NCBI RefSeq assembly: GCF_030068505.1
Contig: NZ_JAQOSO010000055.1
Span: 45,812-109,811 of the forward strand
Source of the DNA: Roseofilum capinflatum BLCC-M114
Lineage (GTDB): Bacteria > Cyanobacteriota > Cyanobacteriia > Cyanobacteriales > Desertifilaceae
DNA: 64,000 bases
Direction: 5' to 3'
This document shows positions 54,366 to 62,924 of this stretch, piece by piece. The notes beneath the pieces were generated by a model. That model was given only the letters and a program-made list of their open reading frames with translations, was not told the origin of the DNA and did no database searches. Numbering within the stretch: position 1 is the stretch's first letter; every line of letters starts with the position of its first letter. A program made the position numbers and the translations under genes.

Positions 54366-54417
54366 GATCAGCCCAGGAGCTGATGGAACATTTGCCAAGG
54401 GAACCCCTAGCCATCAG
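54366..54417 (+). promoter_or_regulatory. Alternative hairpins in the 5' leader of the 64-residue protein gene
   Basis: ATCAGC (54367-54372) can pair with GCTGAT (54379-54384). CTGATGG (54380-54386) can instead pair with CCATCAG (54411-54417). The two are mutually exclusive and lie 30-80 bases before the ATG. The ribosome site AAGGAG follows at 54432-54437. This suggests a switch-like leader, from sequence pairing only. Confidence 0.4.
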
Positions 54418-54448
54418 GTCATCTACTATCAAAGGAGTTAAGTGTCTT

Positions 54449-54643
54449 ATGTTAATTCGAGATATTGTTGAGCAAAGTCTAACGGTTGGTTATCTGAGTG
54501 TGGAAGCTGAAGAGCAACTGCGAAACAACCTCAGCCACAAGTATGATGTGGAAGATTTCCGAGCATTCATGCAACTACAATTTGCGATTATGAATGGACA
54601 GGTGAGGCAGGAAGCTCGCGAACGGTTGTTGGTTGCGGGATAG
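54449..54643 (+). CDS. Small conserved cyanobacterial protein
   Basis: Sixty-four residues from ATG 54449 (MLIRDIVEQSLTVGYLSVEA); the open frame begins at 54383 but the AAGGAG at 54432-54437 supports the internal start. It is helical, soluble and of unknown function. I recognise close relatives of this length (EAEEQLRNNLSHKYDVEDFRAF) in many cyanobacteria. It has a long leader with several potential hairpins. It converges on murG with four bases between stops. Confidence 0.75.
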   Translation: MLIRDIVEQSLTVGYLSVEAEEQLRNNLSHKYDVEDFRAFMQLQFAIMNGQVRQEARERLLVAG

Positions 54644-54647
54644 TCTC

Positions 54648-55718
54648 CTAAACGGGGCGATCGCTCATTTTTACAATTAATTGAGCTAACTGCTGGGCAC
54701 TGTCGGGTACAGCGAGTGAACCCATGGCTTCTGCCATTGTCTCTAGGGTGTCTGGAGATTGGAGTAATTCAGAGACGGTTTGCTTTAAGGTTTCAGCCGT
54801 AAGTTGGTTTTGCTCAAAGAGTTGAGCTGCACCGGCTTGGACGAAAATCCGGGCGTTATAGGTTTGATGATCGTCGGCAGCGTAGGGATAGGGAATGAGT
54901 AGTGCGGGTGTTTTGGCGATCGCCAATTCCGTCAATGTTCCAGCACCAGCACGACTAATCACTAAACTCGCTCGATGGAGCAAAGCGCCCATATTATCGT
55001 AAAACGGTAGAGTTAAATAGCGCGGATGCTGAACATCGTTAGCTTCGGGATCGTTATTCCCCGTTAAATGAACCACCACAACACCCCGATCTAGCCAATC
55101 TTGCACCGCTTCGCGGATCAGTTGATTCACGGCAACAGCGCCTTGAGATCCCCCAACTACCACAATTAAAGGGGCATCTTCAGGAATATCTAGGGTGAGG
55201 GGTTGGGGATCGAAAAAATCAGCACGCACAGGAGTCCCCATCGCGATCACATCCGTTCCCTTGAGATAACTTTGGGCAGCTTCAAACCCGACAGCTACCG
55301 TAGTACACCAGGGAGCCAACAGGCGCGTCACTTTACCGGGTAAGGCGTTCGACTCATGGAGCAAAACCGGTAAACCGAGCGATCGCGCCGCTAGAATAAC
55401 GGGAGCAGCAATATACCCTCCCGTGGTAAACACCCCTTGAAATCCACCAGTTTTCAGCAACCGACGACAGACTCCAATGGAACTCACCAGCCCTTGCAAC
55501 ACTCTAAGACTCTTGAGACTCAAGCCACCCTGAAAGCCTTCAACGGCGATCGTATGTAGGGGATATTGACTCGGAACTAACTGGGTTTCCAAGCGGTTGG
55601 GAACCCCCAACCATTCAATATGGCAGTTCTCAAGTTGTCCAGCAACCGCCAGCGCAGGAAATAAATGTCCACCAGTTCCACTAGCGGCAATTAGGAGTTT
55701 CAAGGGTGAATCAGACAT
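54648..55718 (-). CDS. murG: MurG, UDP-GlcNAc:undecaprenyl-PP-MurNAc-pentapeptide transferase
   Basis: This GT-B glycosyltransferase of 356 residues adds GlcNAc to lipid I to make lipid II. The nucleotide/lipid motif ASGTGGHLFPALAVA is at the N-terminus, and the C-terminal domain has VVGGSQGAVAVNQ, ISRAGAGTLTELAI and LIPYPYAADDHQTYNA. It is peripheral at the inner face of the membrane. The gene is apart from mur neighbours. Start ATG 55716-55718. Confidence 0.97.
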   Translation of the reverse strand: MSDSPLKLLIAASGTGGHLFPALAVAGQLENCHIEWLGVPNRLETQLVPSQYPLHTIAVEGFQGGLSLKSLRVLQGLVSSIGVCRRLLKTGGFQGVFTTGGYIAAPVILAARSLGLPVLLHESNALPGKVTRLLAPWCTTVAVGFEAAQSYLKGTDVIAMGTPVRADFFDPQPLTLDIPEDAPLIVVVGGSQGAVAVNQLIREAVQDWLDRGVVVVHLTGNNDPEANDVQHPRYLTLPFYDNMGALLHRASLVISRAGAGTLTELAIAKTPALLIPYPYAADDHQTYNARIFVQAGAAQLFEQNQLTAETLKQTVSELLQSPDTLETMAEAMGSLAVPDSAQQLAQLIVKMSDRPV

Positions 55719-55817
55719 GGGAGAGCTATAGGATATGAATCAGGTACTCTAGAGTTATAGTAATAGGGTTTTGCGGGCAGTTTCTGCTAATCCGTTATTT
55801 TCCCATAAACCGTTTTG

Positions 55818-55900
55818 CCCTCTCCCTAGGTTGAGTCGAGGGAGGCTATTATGCCTCGCCCCTTCTCCTACAGGAGAAGGGGTAGGGGGATGAGGGCAAC
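55818..55900. repeat. GCCCTC...GAGGGC dispersed repeat
   Basis: Related to the elements at 48108-48198 and 63837-64000, with a CCCCTTCTCCTACAGGAGAAGG hairpin of 7-9 bp arms and flanking GCCCTC/GAGGGC. The 213-bp gap upstream of 55932 consists mainly of this element. Confidence 0.75.
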
Positions 55901-55931
55901 GGTTGAGACATTATTTTAGATAGGTCAATCC

Positions 55932-56759
55932 ATGAGCGACAATATGATAAATGCTATTTCCAGCCACCAGAGACAAGGGACAAGATTACCCGGCAGTCGC
56001 CTGTGGGCTACCCTATTGTTGAGTGTATCCATCGCCTGGACTGGGGTAGGGGTACAAGCTGCCGAAACCGTACCCAATGAATTAAAACAAGTGATTGAGC
56101 AAATCGACACGAATGCTAGTCAACAGAACTTAGAAGGGGTTTTATCTTTTTACGATCGCCAGTTCAAGAGTGAGGATGGCTTAACCCGCTCTAGTCTGGC
56201 AGAGGTGTTAGCGGGATTTTGGCAAGAGTATAGTCAGATTCGCTATAGCACAGAAGTCGAATCTTGGCAACAGGAAGGCAATGCTTGGATCGCAGAAACC
56301 GTAACCACCATACAAGGTCAAAAAATGATGATGGGGCGATCGATGCAGATGCGATCGCAGATTCGATCGCGCCAACGGCTAGAAAATCAAAAGCTAGTCT
56401 CCCAGGAAATCCTCTCCGAGCGCACCATTTTAACGGCTGGAGACAATCCGCCTACAGTTGATTTTCAACTGCCCGAACAGGTTTTAATCGGTCAACGCTT
56501 TACTTTAGATGCGATCGTCCAAGAACCGTTAGGAAATGATGTTCTTTTAGGCGCTGTCCTAGAAGAACCCGTGCATGTCAACCATTATCTGGAATCGGAA
56601 TCCATCGACTTGGAGTTACTCTCGGCTGGTGGATTATTCAAATTGGGCACAGCTCCCGTTATTCCCGAACCCAGATGGATTTCAGCCGTACTCATTCGCG
56701 GGGATGGCATCACCATGATTACCCAACGCTTAAGAGTGGTGAGTTCAATTAACAATTAA
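55932..56759 (+). CDS. Secreted NTF2-like (SnoaL-type) protein of unknown function
   Basis: The protein has 275 residues. A long N-terminus precedes a signal-like hydrophobic segment (LWATLLLSVSIAWTGVGVQAA, about 24-44). Residues about 50-150 read as an NTF2-like fold (VIEQIDTNASQQNLEGVLSF, YSQIRYSTEVESWQQEGNAW), followed by a strand-rich C-terminal domain (PEQVLIGQRFTLDAIVQEPL). There are no catalytic residues to point to. A periplasmic or lumenal ligand-binding role is plausible. Another secreted protein gene follows after 75 bp of heptamer-type repeats. Confidence 0.7.
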   Translation: MSDNMINAISSHQRQGTRLPGSRLWATLLLSVSIAWTGVGVQAAETVPNELKQVIEQIDTNASQQNLEGVLSFYDRQFKSEDGLTRSSLAEVLAGFWQEYSQIRYSTEVESWQQEGNAWIAETVTTIQGQKMMMGRSMQMRSQIRSRQRLENQKLVSQEILSERTILTAGDNPPTVDFQLPEQVLIGQRFTLDAIVQEPLGNDVLLGAVLEEPVHVNHYLESESIDLELLSAGGLFKLGTAPVIPEPRWISAVLIRGDGITMITQRLRVVSSINN

Positions 56760-56779
56760 TCTAGGATGGAGAAATCACC

Positions 56780-56826
56780 CTATTCCCCATTCCCCATTAC
56801 CCATTCCCTATTTACCCATTACCCAT
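56780..56826. repeat. ATTCCCC/ATTACCC heptamer repeat
   Basis: About six degenerate 7-bp units (TATTCCC, CATTCCC, CATTACC) fill most of the gap between two secreted-protein genes. Confidence 0.8.
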
Positions 56827-56834
56827 AAAGATCT

Positions 56835-57770
56835 ATGTCTCGATTCAAAATTGATGTATGGGGGATAGTATTTGCGAGTTTAATAGGGGTTAATCCCCCA
56901 TTAACTCCCCCAGCATTTTCTTTTCCTGTACTGGCTCAGGATATCCCCATTAATTCGAGTGAAGTTCAAAGGGTTCCGCAATTTTTAGTCGATGCCGTTC
57001 GTTGGGATCTGAGTATTGAATTAGGCGTACATCCCGATCGCCTGTCCTTTGTTGAAGCCAGTCGCCAACAATGGCCCGATACCTGCCTAGGATTGGCTTA
57101 TCCTGGGGAATTCTGTGGTCAGCAAATTCTTCCCGGATGGCGAATTGTCTTATCTAATGGCTCTCGCCGTTGGGCCTATCGCACGGATGTTCAGGGACAA
57201 CTGAGGCGACTGGAAACCACGCCTCAAGAAACAGCTTTTCCCCTATTTTTACAGGACATTGTGTTAGAAGCAGCAGCCAGAGACTCCCAACAACCCATCG
57301 ATTCTTTAGCCTTTCAACAAGCCATTCCCCAAACTTGGCCCGATACTTGTTTAGGGTTAGGAGGCAATAATTGCGCGGCGATCGCCATTCCCGGTTGGGA
57401 AATTACAGTGATTAGCGACACTCTCGGTCAAACATGGAACTATCGTACCAACCGGGATGGCTCCATTGTCCGGCAGGCGATCGCCTCATCCTCCACTGAA
57501 ACCTCCGGAATTCAAGGATTACCAGAATCAGTCAGACAAGCCGTCTTCAAAGATTTGGCCCGTCGCCGCAGGTTACCGATGCGTGCCCTAGAAATCGTAG
57601 AAGCCACCCCGCAGATTTGGTCAAGCAACTGTTTAGGATTGCAATTTTGGAATAGTGAATGCCAAGAAGAAGAGCTAGAGGGATGGCGAGTCGTGGTGAG
57701 AAATTCCCGCCGCCGTTGGGTCTATCGCACGGATAGTCAGGGCGAGATTGTTTATCCAGAAAATAACTAA
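56835..57770 (+). CDS. Secreted protein with three internal repeats of a CLGL motif
   Basis: The protein has 311 residues. A signal-like segment (VFASLIGVNPPLTPPAFSFPVLA) is followed by three repeats of about 85 residues. Each has a helix with an acidic-basic start (VDAVRWDLSIELG, LQDIVLEAAARDS, PESVRQAVFKDLARR), a signature (WPDTCLGL, WPDTCLGL, WSSNCLGL) and a WRIVLSN/WEITVIS/WRVVVRN strand ending in WxYRT. The cysteines pair within each repeat (CLGL...C). Copies of this type occur in cyanobacteria, but I know of no function. It may be a periplasmic inhibitor or binding domain. Confidence 0.75.
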   Translation: MSRFKIDVWGIVFASLIGVNPPLTPPAFSFPVLAQDIPINSSEVQRVPQFLVDAVRWDLSIELGVHPDRLSFVEASRQQWPDTCLGLAYPGEFCGQQILPGWRIVLSNGSRRWAYRTDVQGQLRRLETTPQETAFPLFLQDIVLEAAARDSQQPIDSLAFQQAIPQTWPDTCLGLGGNNCAAIAIPGWEITVISDTLGQTWNYRTNRDGSIVRQAIASSSTETSGIQGLPESVRQAVFKDLARRRRLPMRALEIVEATPQIWSSNCLGLQFWNSECQEEELEGWRVVVRNSRRRWVYRTDSQGEIVYPENN

Positions 57771-57826
57771 TACAGCGCTTCGCGCGGTAATAGGTATAGT
57801 CAATTCAAATAACAGTGAGACATTTT

Positions 57827-57898
57827 TGTAGGGGCGTTTCATGTCGCGTTGGCGTAGCCTGCGCGGAGCGCATAGCGAAACGGCCGCTCGCCCCTACA
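57827..57898. repeat. Modified palindrome carrying a second repeat
   Basis: TGTAGGGGCG (57827-57836) and CGCTCGCCCCTACA (57885-57898) match the ends of the 30-bp palindrome at 44005-44034. The middle instead contains a GC-rich segment (GGCGTAGCCTGCGCGGAGCG) before ACGGCCG. The structure looks like one repeat inserted within another. The 186-bp gap has no gene. Confidence 0.65.
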
Positions 57899-57956
57899 GA
57901 TGATGTCCGGTTAAACCTCTAACCCATAGTTGAATGCCATACCTCATATCCCATCC

Positions 57957-59135
57957 CTATTCAGCCACCCGCACCCTAGCCAAATAAGCATCCGTATAAT
58001 AATGGCGGAGAATATCCTGATAAGTTGACCCTTGAGAAGCCATCGCATAGGCTCCATACTGGCTCATCCCCAAACCATGGCCAAATCCCCGGCCTTGCAC
58101 TTGGAAACTTGCCCCTCCGGTTGCCTTATCCCCTGTGGTCAGGGGTTGAATCGTAAACAGGGTACTTCTCAAACTTAGGGCCTTTCTCAACTGTGCCCCC
58201 GTAATCATCTTTTCTCCCTGATCTCCGGTAACTTTCAGGGTGCGGACTCGGCCCTGGGGGGTTTTTTCTTGAGGGGCAATGGACAAGACATTACCTACCC
58301 CTTCAATTAACTCGCTGATATCAGCCAAGCTAAAGACCTCTGTCCATTGATAAACCGGAGCTTGCTGATCGTAATCGGGTACAGCTCGCAGATAGGGACG
58401 GGGTTCTGACCAAATATCTTCTACATTCTCGGTGTGACCCCCAGAAGAGGAATGAAACACCGCTTCAATAATCGAACCGTCATAGGCCAAGATTTGTCCT
58501 TGAGTGGCATCTACCGCTTGCTGAGTGCTGACGTATTCATCTTCTACACCACCATAGACTTGCCAGAAGGTGTCATTGCCCACATCATAAATTTTATCGG
58601 CGGTTCTTTCCCGGTGATAGAGGGCATAACTGCGGGCAGATACGGCTTGAGCTTTCAGAGCTTCCAAGGGCCAAGACGGAATCATTTCGCCGCCGACCAC
58701 ACTGTAGAGATAATGCTCAATATCGACATAATTAATGGCGGTAATGCCTTCATCGGTGGGCATAATTAAGAGTCTACCTCGATACCAGCGATCGCCAATC
58801 CACACCAATCCATCATTTTGGGGTTCAATCCACAACTGGCCAGCTCGCCACTGAGCTAGAGACACTCCATAGTAATCTGACTGAGCCGTAAACCCATCCA
58901 TCGGGTTTAACTCTCCAATCACCTGACCATTGGAGTCCTTGACAATGGCGGCGGTAGAACTACCAATTTTTACTCGATCGGTATCTTCCTGAATCGCTAC
59001 CCGTAACTCAACTTCGGCTGCACTTGCTAAGGAAGCCATGACCATCCACAGCAGAGTGGTCAACCACCAATGGGGTTTGATGGGTTTCAATAGCGCTTTG
59101 ACGGGAATGTAGAAAATACTGAACACAGAAGCCAT
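57957..59135 (-). CDS. SpoIID/LytB domain protein
   Basis: The protein has 392 residues. The N-terminus has a hydrophobic segment (WLTTLLWMVMASLASAAEVEL), so it is probably exported. The SpoIID domain contains INYVDIEHYLYSVVGGEMIPSWPLEALKAQAVSARSYAL in the order of the family, and FHSSSGGHTENVEDIW with conserved His and Glu; the C-terminus RGFGHGLGMSQYGAYAMASQG is the signature. SpoIID is a lytic transglycosylase acting on stem-free glycan. In cyanobacteria such proteins probably act in wall remodelling. It complements the AmiC amidases, which release stem peptides. Confidence 0.92.
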   Translation of the reverse strand: MASVFSIFYIPVKALLKPIKPHWWLTTLLWMVMASLASAAEVELRVAIQEDTDRVKIGSSTAAIVKDSNGQVIGELNPMDGFTAQSDYYGVSLAQWRAGQLWIEPQNDGLVWIGDRWYRGRLLIMPTDEGITAINYVDIEHYLYSVVGGEMIPSWPLEALKAQAVSARSYALYHRERTADKIYDVGNDTFWQVYGGVEDEYVSTQQAVDATQGQILAYDGSIIEAVFHSSSGGHTENVEDIWSEPRPYLRAVPDYDQQAPVYQWTEVFSLADISELIEGVGNVLSIAPQEKTPQGRVRTLKVTGDQGEKMITGAQLRKALSLRSTLFTIQPLTTGDKATGGASFQVQGRGFGHGLGMSQYGAYAMASQGSTYQDILRHYYTDAYLARVRVAE

Positions 59136-59292
59136 AGAAAATCAATCCTTAGTGGGAGTCGTTTAGTGAATGTATACGTTATGGAAAATCTTAATAGACC
59201 TTAACAGATCGTCAGCTCCTCTGAGTCAATTTCCGGGAAATTCCCCCAAAATCTTTGCTTCTTATCTCAAATTCGGTTCATGGGTTAAACTT

Positions 59293-59389
59293 GCGGGCAT
59301 CTTGCCCGCACTCCCTCAATTGCTTGATATTCATGGAGTGGGAGCATCTTGCTCCCTAGGTTTTCATGGAGTGGGAGCATCTTGCTCCC
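59293..59389. repeat. REP-like element with tandem GGGAGCATCTTGCTCCC palindromes
   Basis: GCGGGCATCTTGCCCGC at 59293-59309 is followed by GGGAGCATCTTGCTCCC at 59340-59356 and again at 59373-59389. These are the same palindromes as at 9221-9284, with one unit doubled. The 285-bp gap 59136-59420 holds nothing else that I can support. Confidence 0.8.
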
Positions 59390-59420
59390 TAGGTTTTCAA
59401 TGACGGTTACCCTTTGTGGG

Positions 59421-59819
59421 TTAAGCAAATAAGCGGCGAATTTCTTCGATGCGTTTGCGGTTGACTCCTAAATCCGATTGTCCTAACCGGGAAGCAGAGC
59501 GCACGTGGATCGTTTGGGCGTTTTGATCCACATAAAATTCCACATCATCCACATACCCCATGAGCTTGCTGGTAAACTCAGCATAGAGATAATTCTCTGA
59601 CTCGGTAACAATGGCGGTTCGAGGCATTCCCTGGATAATAGATTTCAATTTCTCGATCGCTTCTGAGGGAGTGCCGCTATAAGAAAATGGCTGAATATAA
59701 TGTTCAGTATCGGTTGTTGAACCTTGACTACAAACACAATTGGGAGAAGAGGGACAAGGGGCGAGTTTTCCCTCTTTAACCCCTAGATTCGTCGGACGTT
59801 TTCCAGAAAATGACAACAT
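59421..59819 (-). CDS. DUF1499 family protein
   Basis: The protein has 132 residues. The DUF1499 signature CPSSPNCVCSQ is near residue 22, with later blocks YLYAEFTSKLMGYVDDVEFYVD and VRSASRLGQSDLGVNRKRIEEIRRLF. There is no long signal peptide or membrane helix. The family is widespread and of unknown function, often linked to membranes or stress. It lies in a run of minus-strand genes with ABC-2 and COG3146-like genes. Confidence 0.9.
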   Translation of the reverse strand: MLSFSGKRPTNLGVKEGKLAPCPSSPNCVCSQGSTTDTEHYIQPFSYSGTPSEAIEKLKSIIQGMPRTAIVTESENYLYAEFTSKLMGYVDDVEFYVDQNAQTIHVRSASRLGQSDLGVNRKRIEEIRRLFA

Positions 59820-59887
59820 AAATTAAGGAGATGCTTCTAAACAGACAACTTAGTTATGCTATCATTCCTGGAATAATTTTTAATGGA

Positions 59888-60667
59888 TTAACTAGAGGCA
59901 CTGGTATAGTAGCGTAGGGCAAATTTCCAGAAGGCATTGGAGAGGATTAATAAGGCGATCGCCAGCAACAAGGAACCCATTAACCAAGAAGTATTGCTCT
60001 CTCCTAACAGGGCTTGGGCGGGAACCGTAGTTAAAAAAGTTACGGGGACTACAAACGTAAAGAAAACTCGGTAAGCCACGGGATAGGCAACCACCGGATA
60101 ACGGCCAGCATCTAAAAGCGATCTCAAAACTTCAGTAATATTATAAATTTTGACAAACCAGACGCTAGTTGTGCCGAGGAGAAACCACAGACTATAGAGA
60201 ATCAAAATACCGAAAAATAGGGGAAAGAGCGCCAAAATAAAGTCAGTTATCCCTAAATTGAGGCGGTTACCTGCATAGAGAATCACCCCCAATCCTAACA
60301 CCACATCCGGTAACCCCCAAGGGGAAATCATGCGTGTAGAGAGCCAAAATTGGGTGCTAATGGGTTTGAGGAGTACAAAGTCTAGGGTTCCTTGCTCCAC
60401 TTGGTCTACAATGCGATTGAGATTCGGTGCAAGAAAGGCGTTAGAGATGCCTTGCAACAGGGTAAAAAAGCCCATGACTAATAAGGCTCTCTCCCATGAC
60501 CAACCGTCAAAAGTGTAGCCGGTTCGATAAAATAGGAATAGCCCCAAAATCCCCCCCACGAGATTGCCAAAACTGGTTAGGGTAGCGATCGCGAAATTCA
60601 GTCGATATTCCAGTTCTGCCGCGATCGAGGTAGACCAAAATAACTGAAGTAATTTGAAATATTGCAT
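59888..60667 (-). CDS. ABC-2 family transporter permease
   Basis: The protein has 259 residues with about six membrane helices (LFWSTSIAAELEYRLNFAIAT at the start, LALFPLFFGILILYSLWFLLG in the middle, MGSLLLAIALLILSNAF at the end). The short amphipathic start and 'YRVFFTFVVPVTFLTTVPAQALL' type block are typical of ABC-2 (YhhJ/DrrB-like) permeases. Two permease genes and an ATPase gene usually go together, but no ATPase gene is within this window; they may lie elsewhere. The substrate is unknown. Confidence 0.85.
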   Translation of the reverse strand: MQYFKLLQLFWSTSIAAELEYRLNFAIATLTSFGNLVGGILGLFLFYRTGYTFDGWSWERALLVMGFFTLLQGISNAFLAPNLNRIVDQVEQGTLDFVLLKPISTQFWLSTRMISPWGLPDVVLGLGVILYAGNRLNLGITDFILALFPLFFGILILYSLWFLLGTTSVWFVKIYNITEVLRSLLDAGRYPVVAYPVAYRVFFTFVVPVTFLTTVPAQALLGESNTSWLMGSLLLAIALLILSNAFWKFALRYYTSASS

Positions 60668-60693
60668 GATTTTACCGATTACCTACCGCCCCA

Positions 60694-61878
60694 TTAATAG
60701 GGATTCTGAACCCAGTCTTGAGTCTGATTAAAGGGTAACTCTTGATTAATAGAATTAATTTGGAATTGTTCAGCCTCATTGATTTGATCGATGTGGGTTT
60801 TCATGATCTGCATCAGTCGTTGATTGTAAAATCGGTGTAGGCTATGGTGGGGAGTTGCCGGAAAGCCTCGCCGCTTCTTGTGTCTGCCTCCCGCACCGGG
60901 ATCGAAGCGTTGAATACCGTTGGCGATCGCCCACTCAATGGGCGTATAGTAACAAGCGTTAAAGTGCAGGCAATCGAATTCTTCAAAACTGCCCCAATAG
61001 CGTCCATACAGTTGATCCCCTTTAGTCACACAAAAGGACATTCCCACCGGTTTGCGCTCATCTCCTTCCCGATAGGCGGCGCTGAGTACCAAGCGATGGC
61101 GATAGTTATCATAGAGGCGCTCAAAAAAGGTCTTGGTTAAATACTTACTTCCCCACCAGCCAAATTGATCGCAGTGATGGCTATAAAACTGGTACATATC
61201 CGAGAGCAGATGATGGGTAATGTCTTCTCCATTGTGGACTTTCATGGTTAATTGGGCTTTTTCAACCGCTTTGCGCTCCCGCTTAATATTGCGCCGTTGA
61301 TTGGCATTAAACATCTTCAAATAATCATCAAACGTCTGGAAGCCCTGATTATGCCAGATGCTGCTGTGGTGTAACCAAGCCGAAAAACCGTATTTTTGAA
61401 TCATTGGCCGCCATTTGGGGTCAACATAGAGGAAATTGCAGCCGGAAATATTATGGCGATCGCAAAATTGGTCAATTGCTGCTACCATCATTTCCGTTAA
61501 ACTCTCCTCATCTTCAGTCAGATCGACTAAAAACCGATAGCCCAAGGCTGGCGTAAACGGACTCATCCCCAACAGTTTCGGATAATAGTCAATGCCCAGA
61601 CGATAAGCTAGATCTGCCCATTGGTGATCGAAAACAAACTCACCATAACTATGACCTTTAAGATATAAGGGAGCCGCCGCCACTAAGGTGTTCTCTCTCC
61701 ACACCGTTAAATGACAAGGTTGCCAACCCGCTTGTGCTGTAGCACTACGGGAGGCTTCCATGTTGTGCAACCATTCCCACTCTAAAAACGGTGTTTTCAA
61801 CGGTTGCGCCAGAGCATCCCATTCTGGCTGAGGCACTTCAGAAATTTGTGAAATCCAACGAGCTGAATATTGACCCAT
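60694..61878 (-). CDS. COG3146-type GNAT/FemAB-like protein
   Basis: The protein has 394 residues. Motifs include PFLEWEWLHNMEAS, RYWGSFEEFDCLHFNACYYTPIEWAI and GAGGRHKKRRGFPA, which mark COG3146/DUF482 proteins with a GNAT-like fold. They are often annotated as peptidogalycan biosynthesis proteins, with substrate unproven. It has no signal peptide and is likely cytoplasmic. It lies upstream of the ABC-2 gene (26-bp gap) on the same strand, so the two may be cotranscribed. ATG 61876-61878. Confidence 0.85.
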   Translation of the reverse strand: MGQYSARWISQISEVPQPEWDALAQPLKTPFLEWEWLHNMEASRSATAQAGWQPCHLTVWRENTLVAAAPLYLKGHSYGEFVFDHQWADLAYRLGIDYYPKLLGMSPFTPALGYRFLVDLTEDEESLTEMMVAAIDQFCDRHNISGCNFLYVDPKWRPMIQKYGFSAWLHHSSIWHNQGFQTFDDYLKMFNANQRRNIKRERKAVEKAQLTMKVHNGEDITHHLLSDMYQFYSHHCDQFGWWGSKYLTKTFFERLYDNYRHRLVLSAAYREGDERKPVGMSFCVTKGDQLYGRYWGSFEEFDCLHFNACYYTPIEWAIANGIQRFDPGAGGRHKKRRGFPATPHHSLHRFYNQRLMQIMKTHIDQINEAEQFQINSINQELPFNQTQDWVQNPY

Positions 61879-61915
61879 GAGAGAATTAACAATTAATAAT
61901 TAACAATTAACAATT

Positions 61916-61975
61916 TGGGGAATGGGGAATAGGCAATAGGCAATAGGCAATAGGCAATAGGCAATAGGCAATAGG
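61916..61975. repeat. GGCAATA heptamer repeat
   Basis: Seven or so GGCAATA units with a 7-bp period lie in the 133-bp gap between two minus-strand genes. They are flanked by AACAATTA-type and CCCCATC-type units. Confidence 0.9.
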
Positions 61976-62011
61976 CTATCCTCCCCATCTTCCCCATCTC
62001 CCCCATCCCAC

Positions 62012-62707
62012 CTAACCTAACCGATAGTGTAAAAACACCTCTTGCCCTACGGGATGAGCGGAGAGCAGGGTTAAAGATTTGGGGATACTTAAGCCTAACC
62101 CATCTACCGGTGTGGGGGCAGTTGCGCCGCCTAAAAGGACTGGACATAGGGTTAACCATAATTCATCAATCCAATCTCCAGCCAGTAAACTCGCTACTAA
62201 GTTCCCTCCTCCGAGGATGGCCAAGCGCTTAATATTCAGTTGGGCAAACTGGACAAAGATCTGATTCCAATAGAAGCCCCCTTCATGGGTGGAGGCGGTC
62301 AGAATTCGGTCAAATTTGGGGGTTAATTCTGGTTGATTTTCCCAGGGAATGGCTCCCTCTGGGGTGGTGAGTAGCCATCGGGGAATGGGTTGTTGAAAAA
62401 AGCGACAGGAGGCATCAAGAGCGCCGGTTTGGGAGACGACAATTTGTACGGGTTGGGGCGGATATTGCTGCTGCTGGCGTTGTTGTAGGAGTTGGCGATC
62501 GCTAATGCTTAAGGTTGTACCATAGGCCCGTAGGGTAGCCGCACCGAAGAGAACCGCATCGACTTTGGCAATTTGTTGCTCAAGGTGGGCTTTATCGGCA
62601 GCCGAGCCAAACCGAGCCGGTGAGCGGCTTGCGTCAGAGATTTTGCCATCGGCGCTCATGGCGAGGATAACGGTAATATGGGGGCGATCGACCGCAGAAG
62701 CCGTCAT
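62012..62707 (-). CDS. RibD C-terminal-type (pyrimidine) reductase
   Basis: The protein has 231 residues: ITVILAMSADGKISDASRSP is the start of the RibD-C (5-amino-6-(5-phosphoribosylamino)uracil reductase) fold, with AVLFGAATLRAYGTTLS, LAILGGGNLVASLL and LTLCPVLLGGATAP. It uses NAD(P)H to reduce a ribosylaminopyrimidine in riboflavin synthesis. There is no deaminase domain, so a separate RibD deaminase is expected elsewhere. DUF/dihydrofolate-reductase-like enzymes share the fold, so a different substrate is possible. Confidence 0.88.
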   Translation of the reverse strand: MTASAVDRPHITVILAMSADGKISDASRSPARFGSAADKAHLEQQIAKVDAVLFGAATLRAYGTTLSISDRQLLQQRQQQQYPPQPVQIVVSQTGALDASCRFFQQPIPRWLLTTPEGAIPWENQPELTPKFDRILTASTHEGGFYWNQIFVQFAQLNIKRLAILGGGNLVASLLAGDWIDELWLTLCPVLLGGATAPTPVDGLGLSIPKSLTLLSAHPVGQEVFLHYRLG

Positions 62708-62902
62708 AGGATAGGAGTAAGAACTTTCACAAAGTATACAATATGTTGCTTTATGTTGCTGTTGAGCATCATTTTCTTGCGCCCAAGTGAAGATTCTTGA
62801 TAGGCTAGGAGTGGGAAACTAAACTCAGGGACTAAGCTTCTTCCCCTCAATTCCCATATCAGAAGCAGGGTGCAAACAATCGCAAGTTATCCTTAACGTC
62901 GC

Positions 62903-62924
62903 AACTGTGATGAAGAACACAGTT
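62903..62924 (+). other. Hairpin in the sigF leader
   Basis: AACTGTG (62903-62909) pairs with CACAGTT (62918-62924) over an 8-base loop in the 353-bp gap between the reductase and sigF (62708-63060). The gap is otherwise AT-rich and shows no gene or strong promoter that I can assign. A regulatory site or small leader RNA is possible. Confidence 0.4.

Noticed and set aside
59170..59403. ORF of 77 residues ending in repeated HGVGASCSLGF
   Set aside because: The repeated end is a translation of the REP palindrome, and the first part has no motif.
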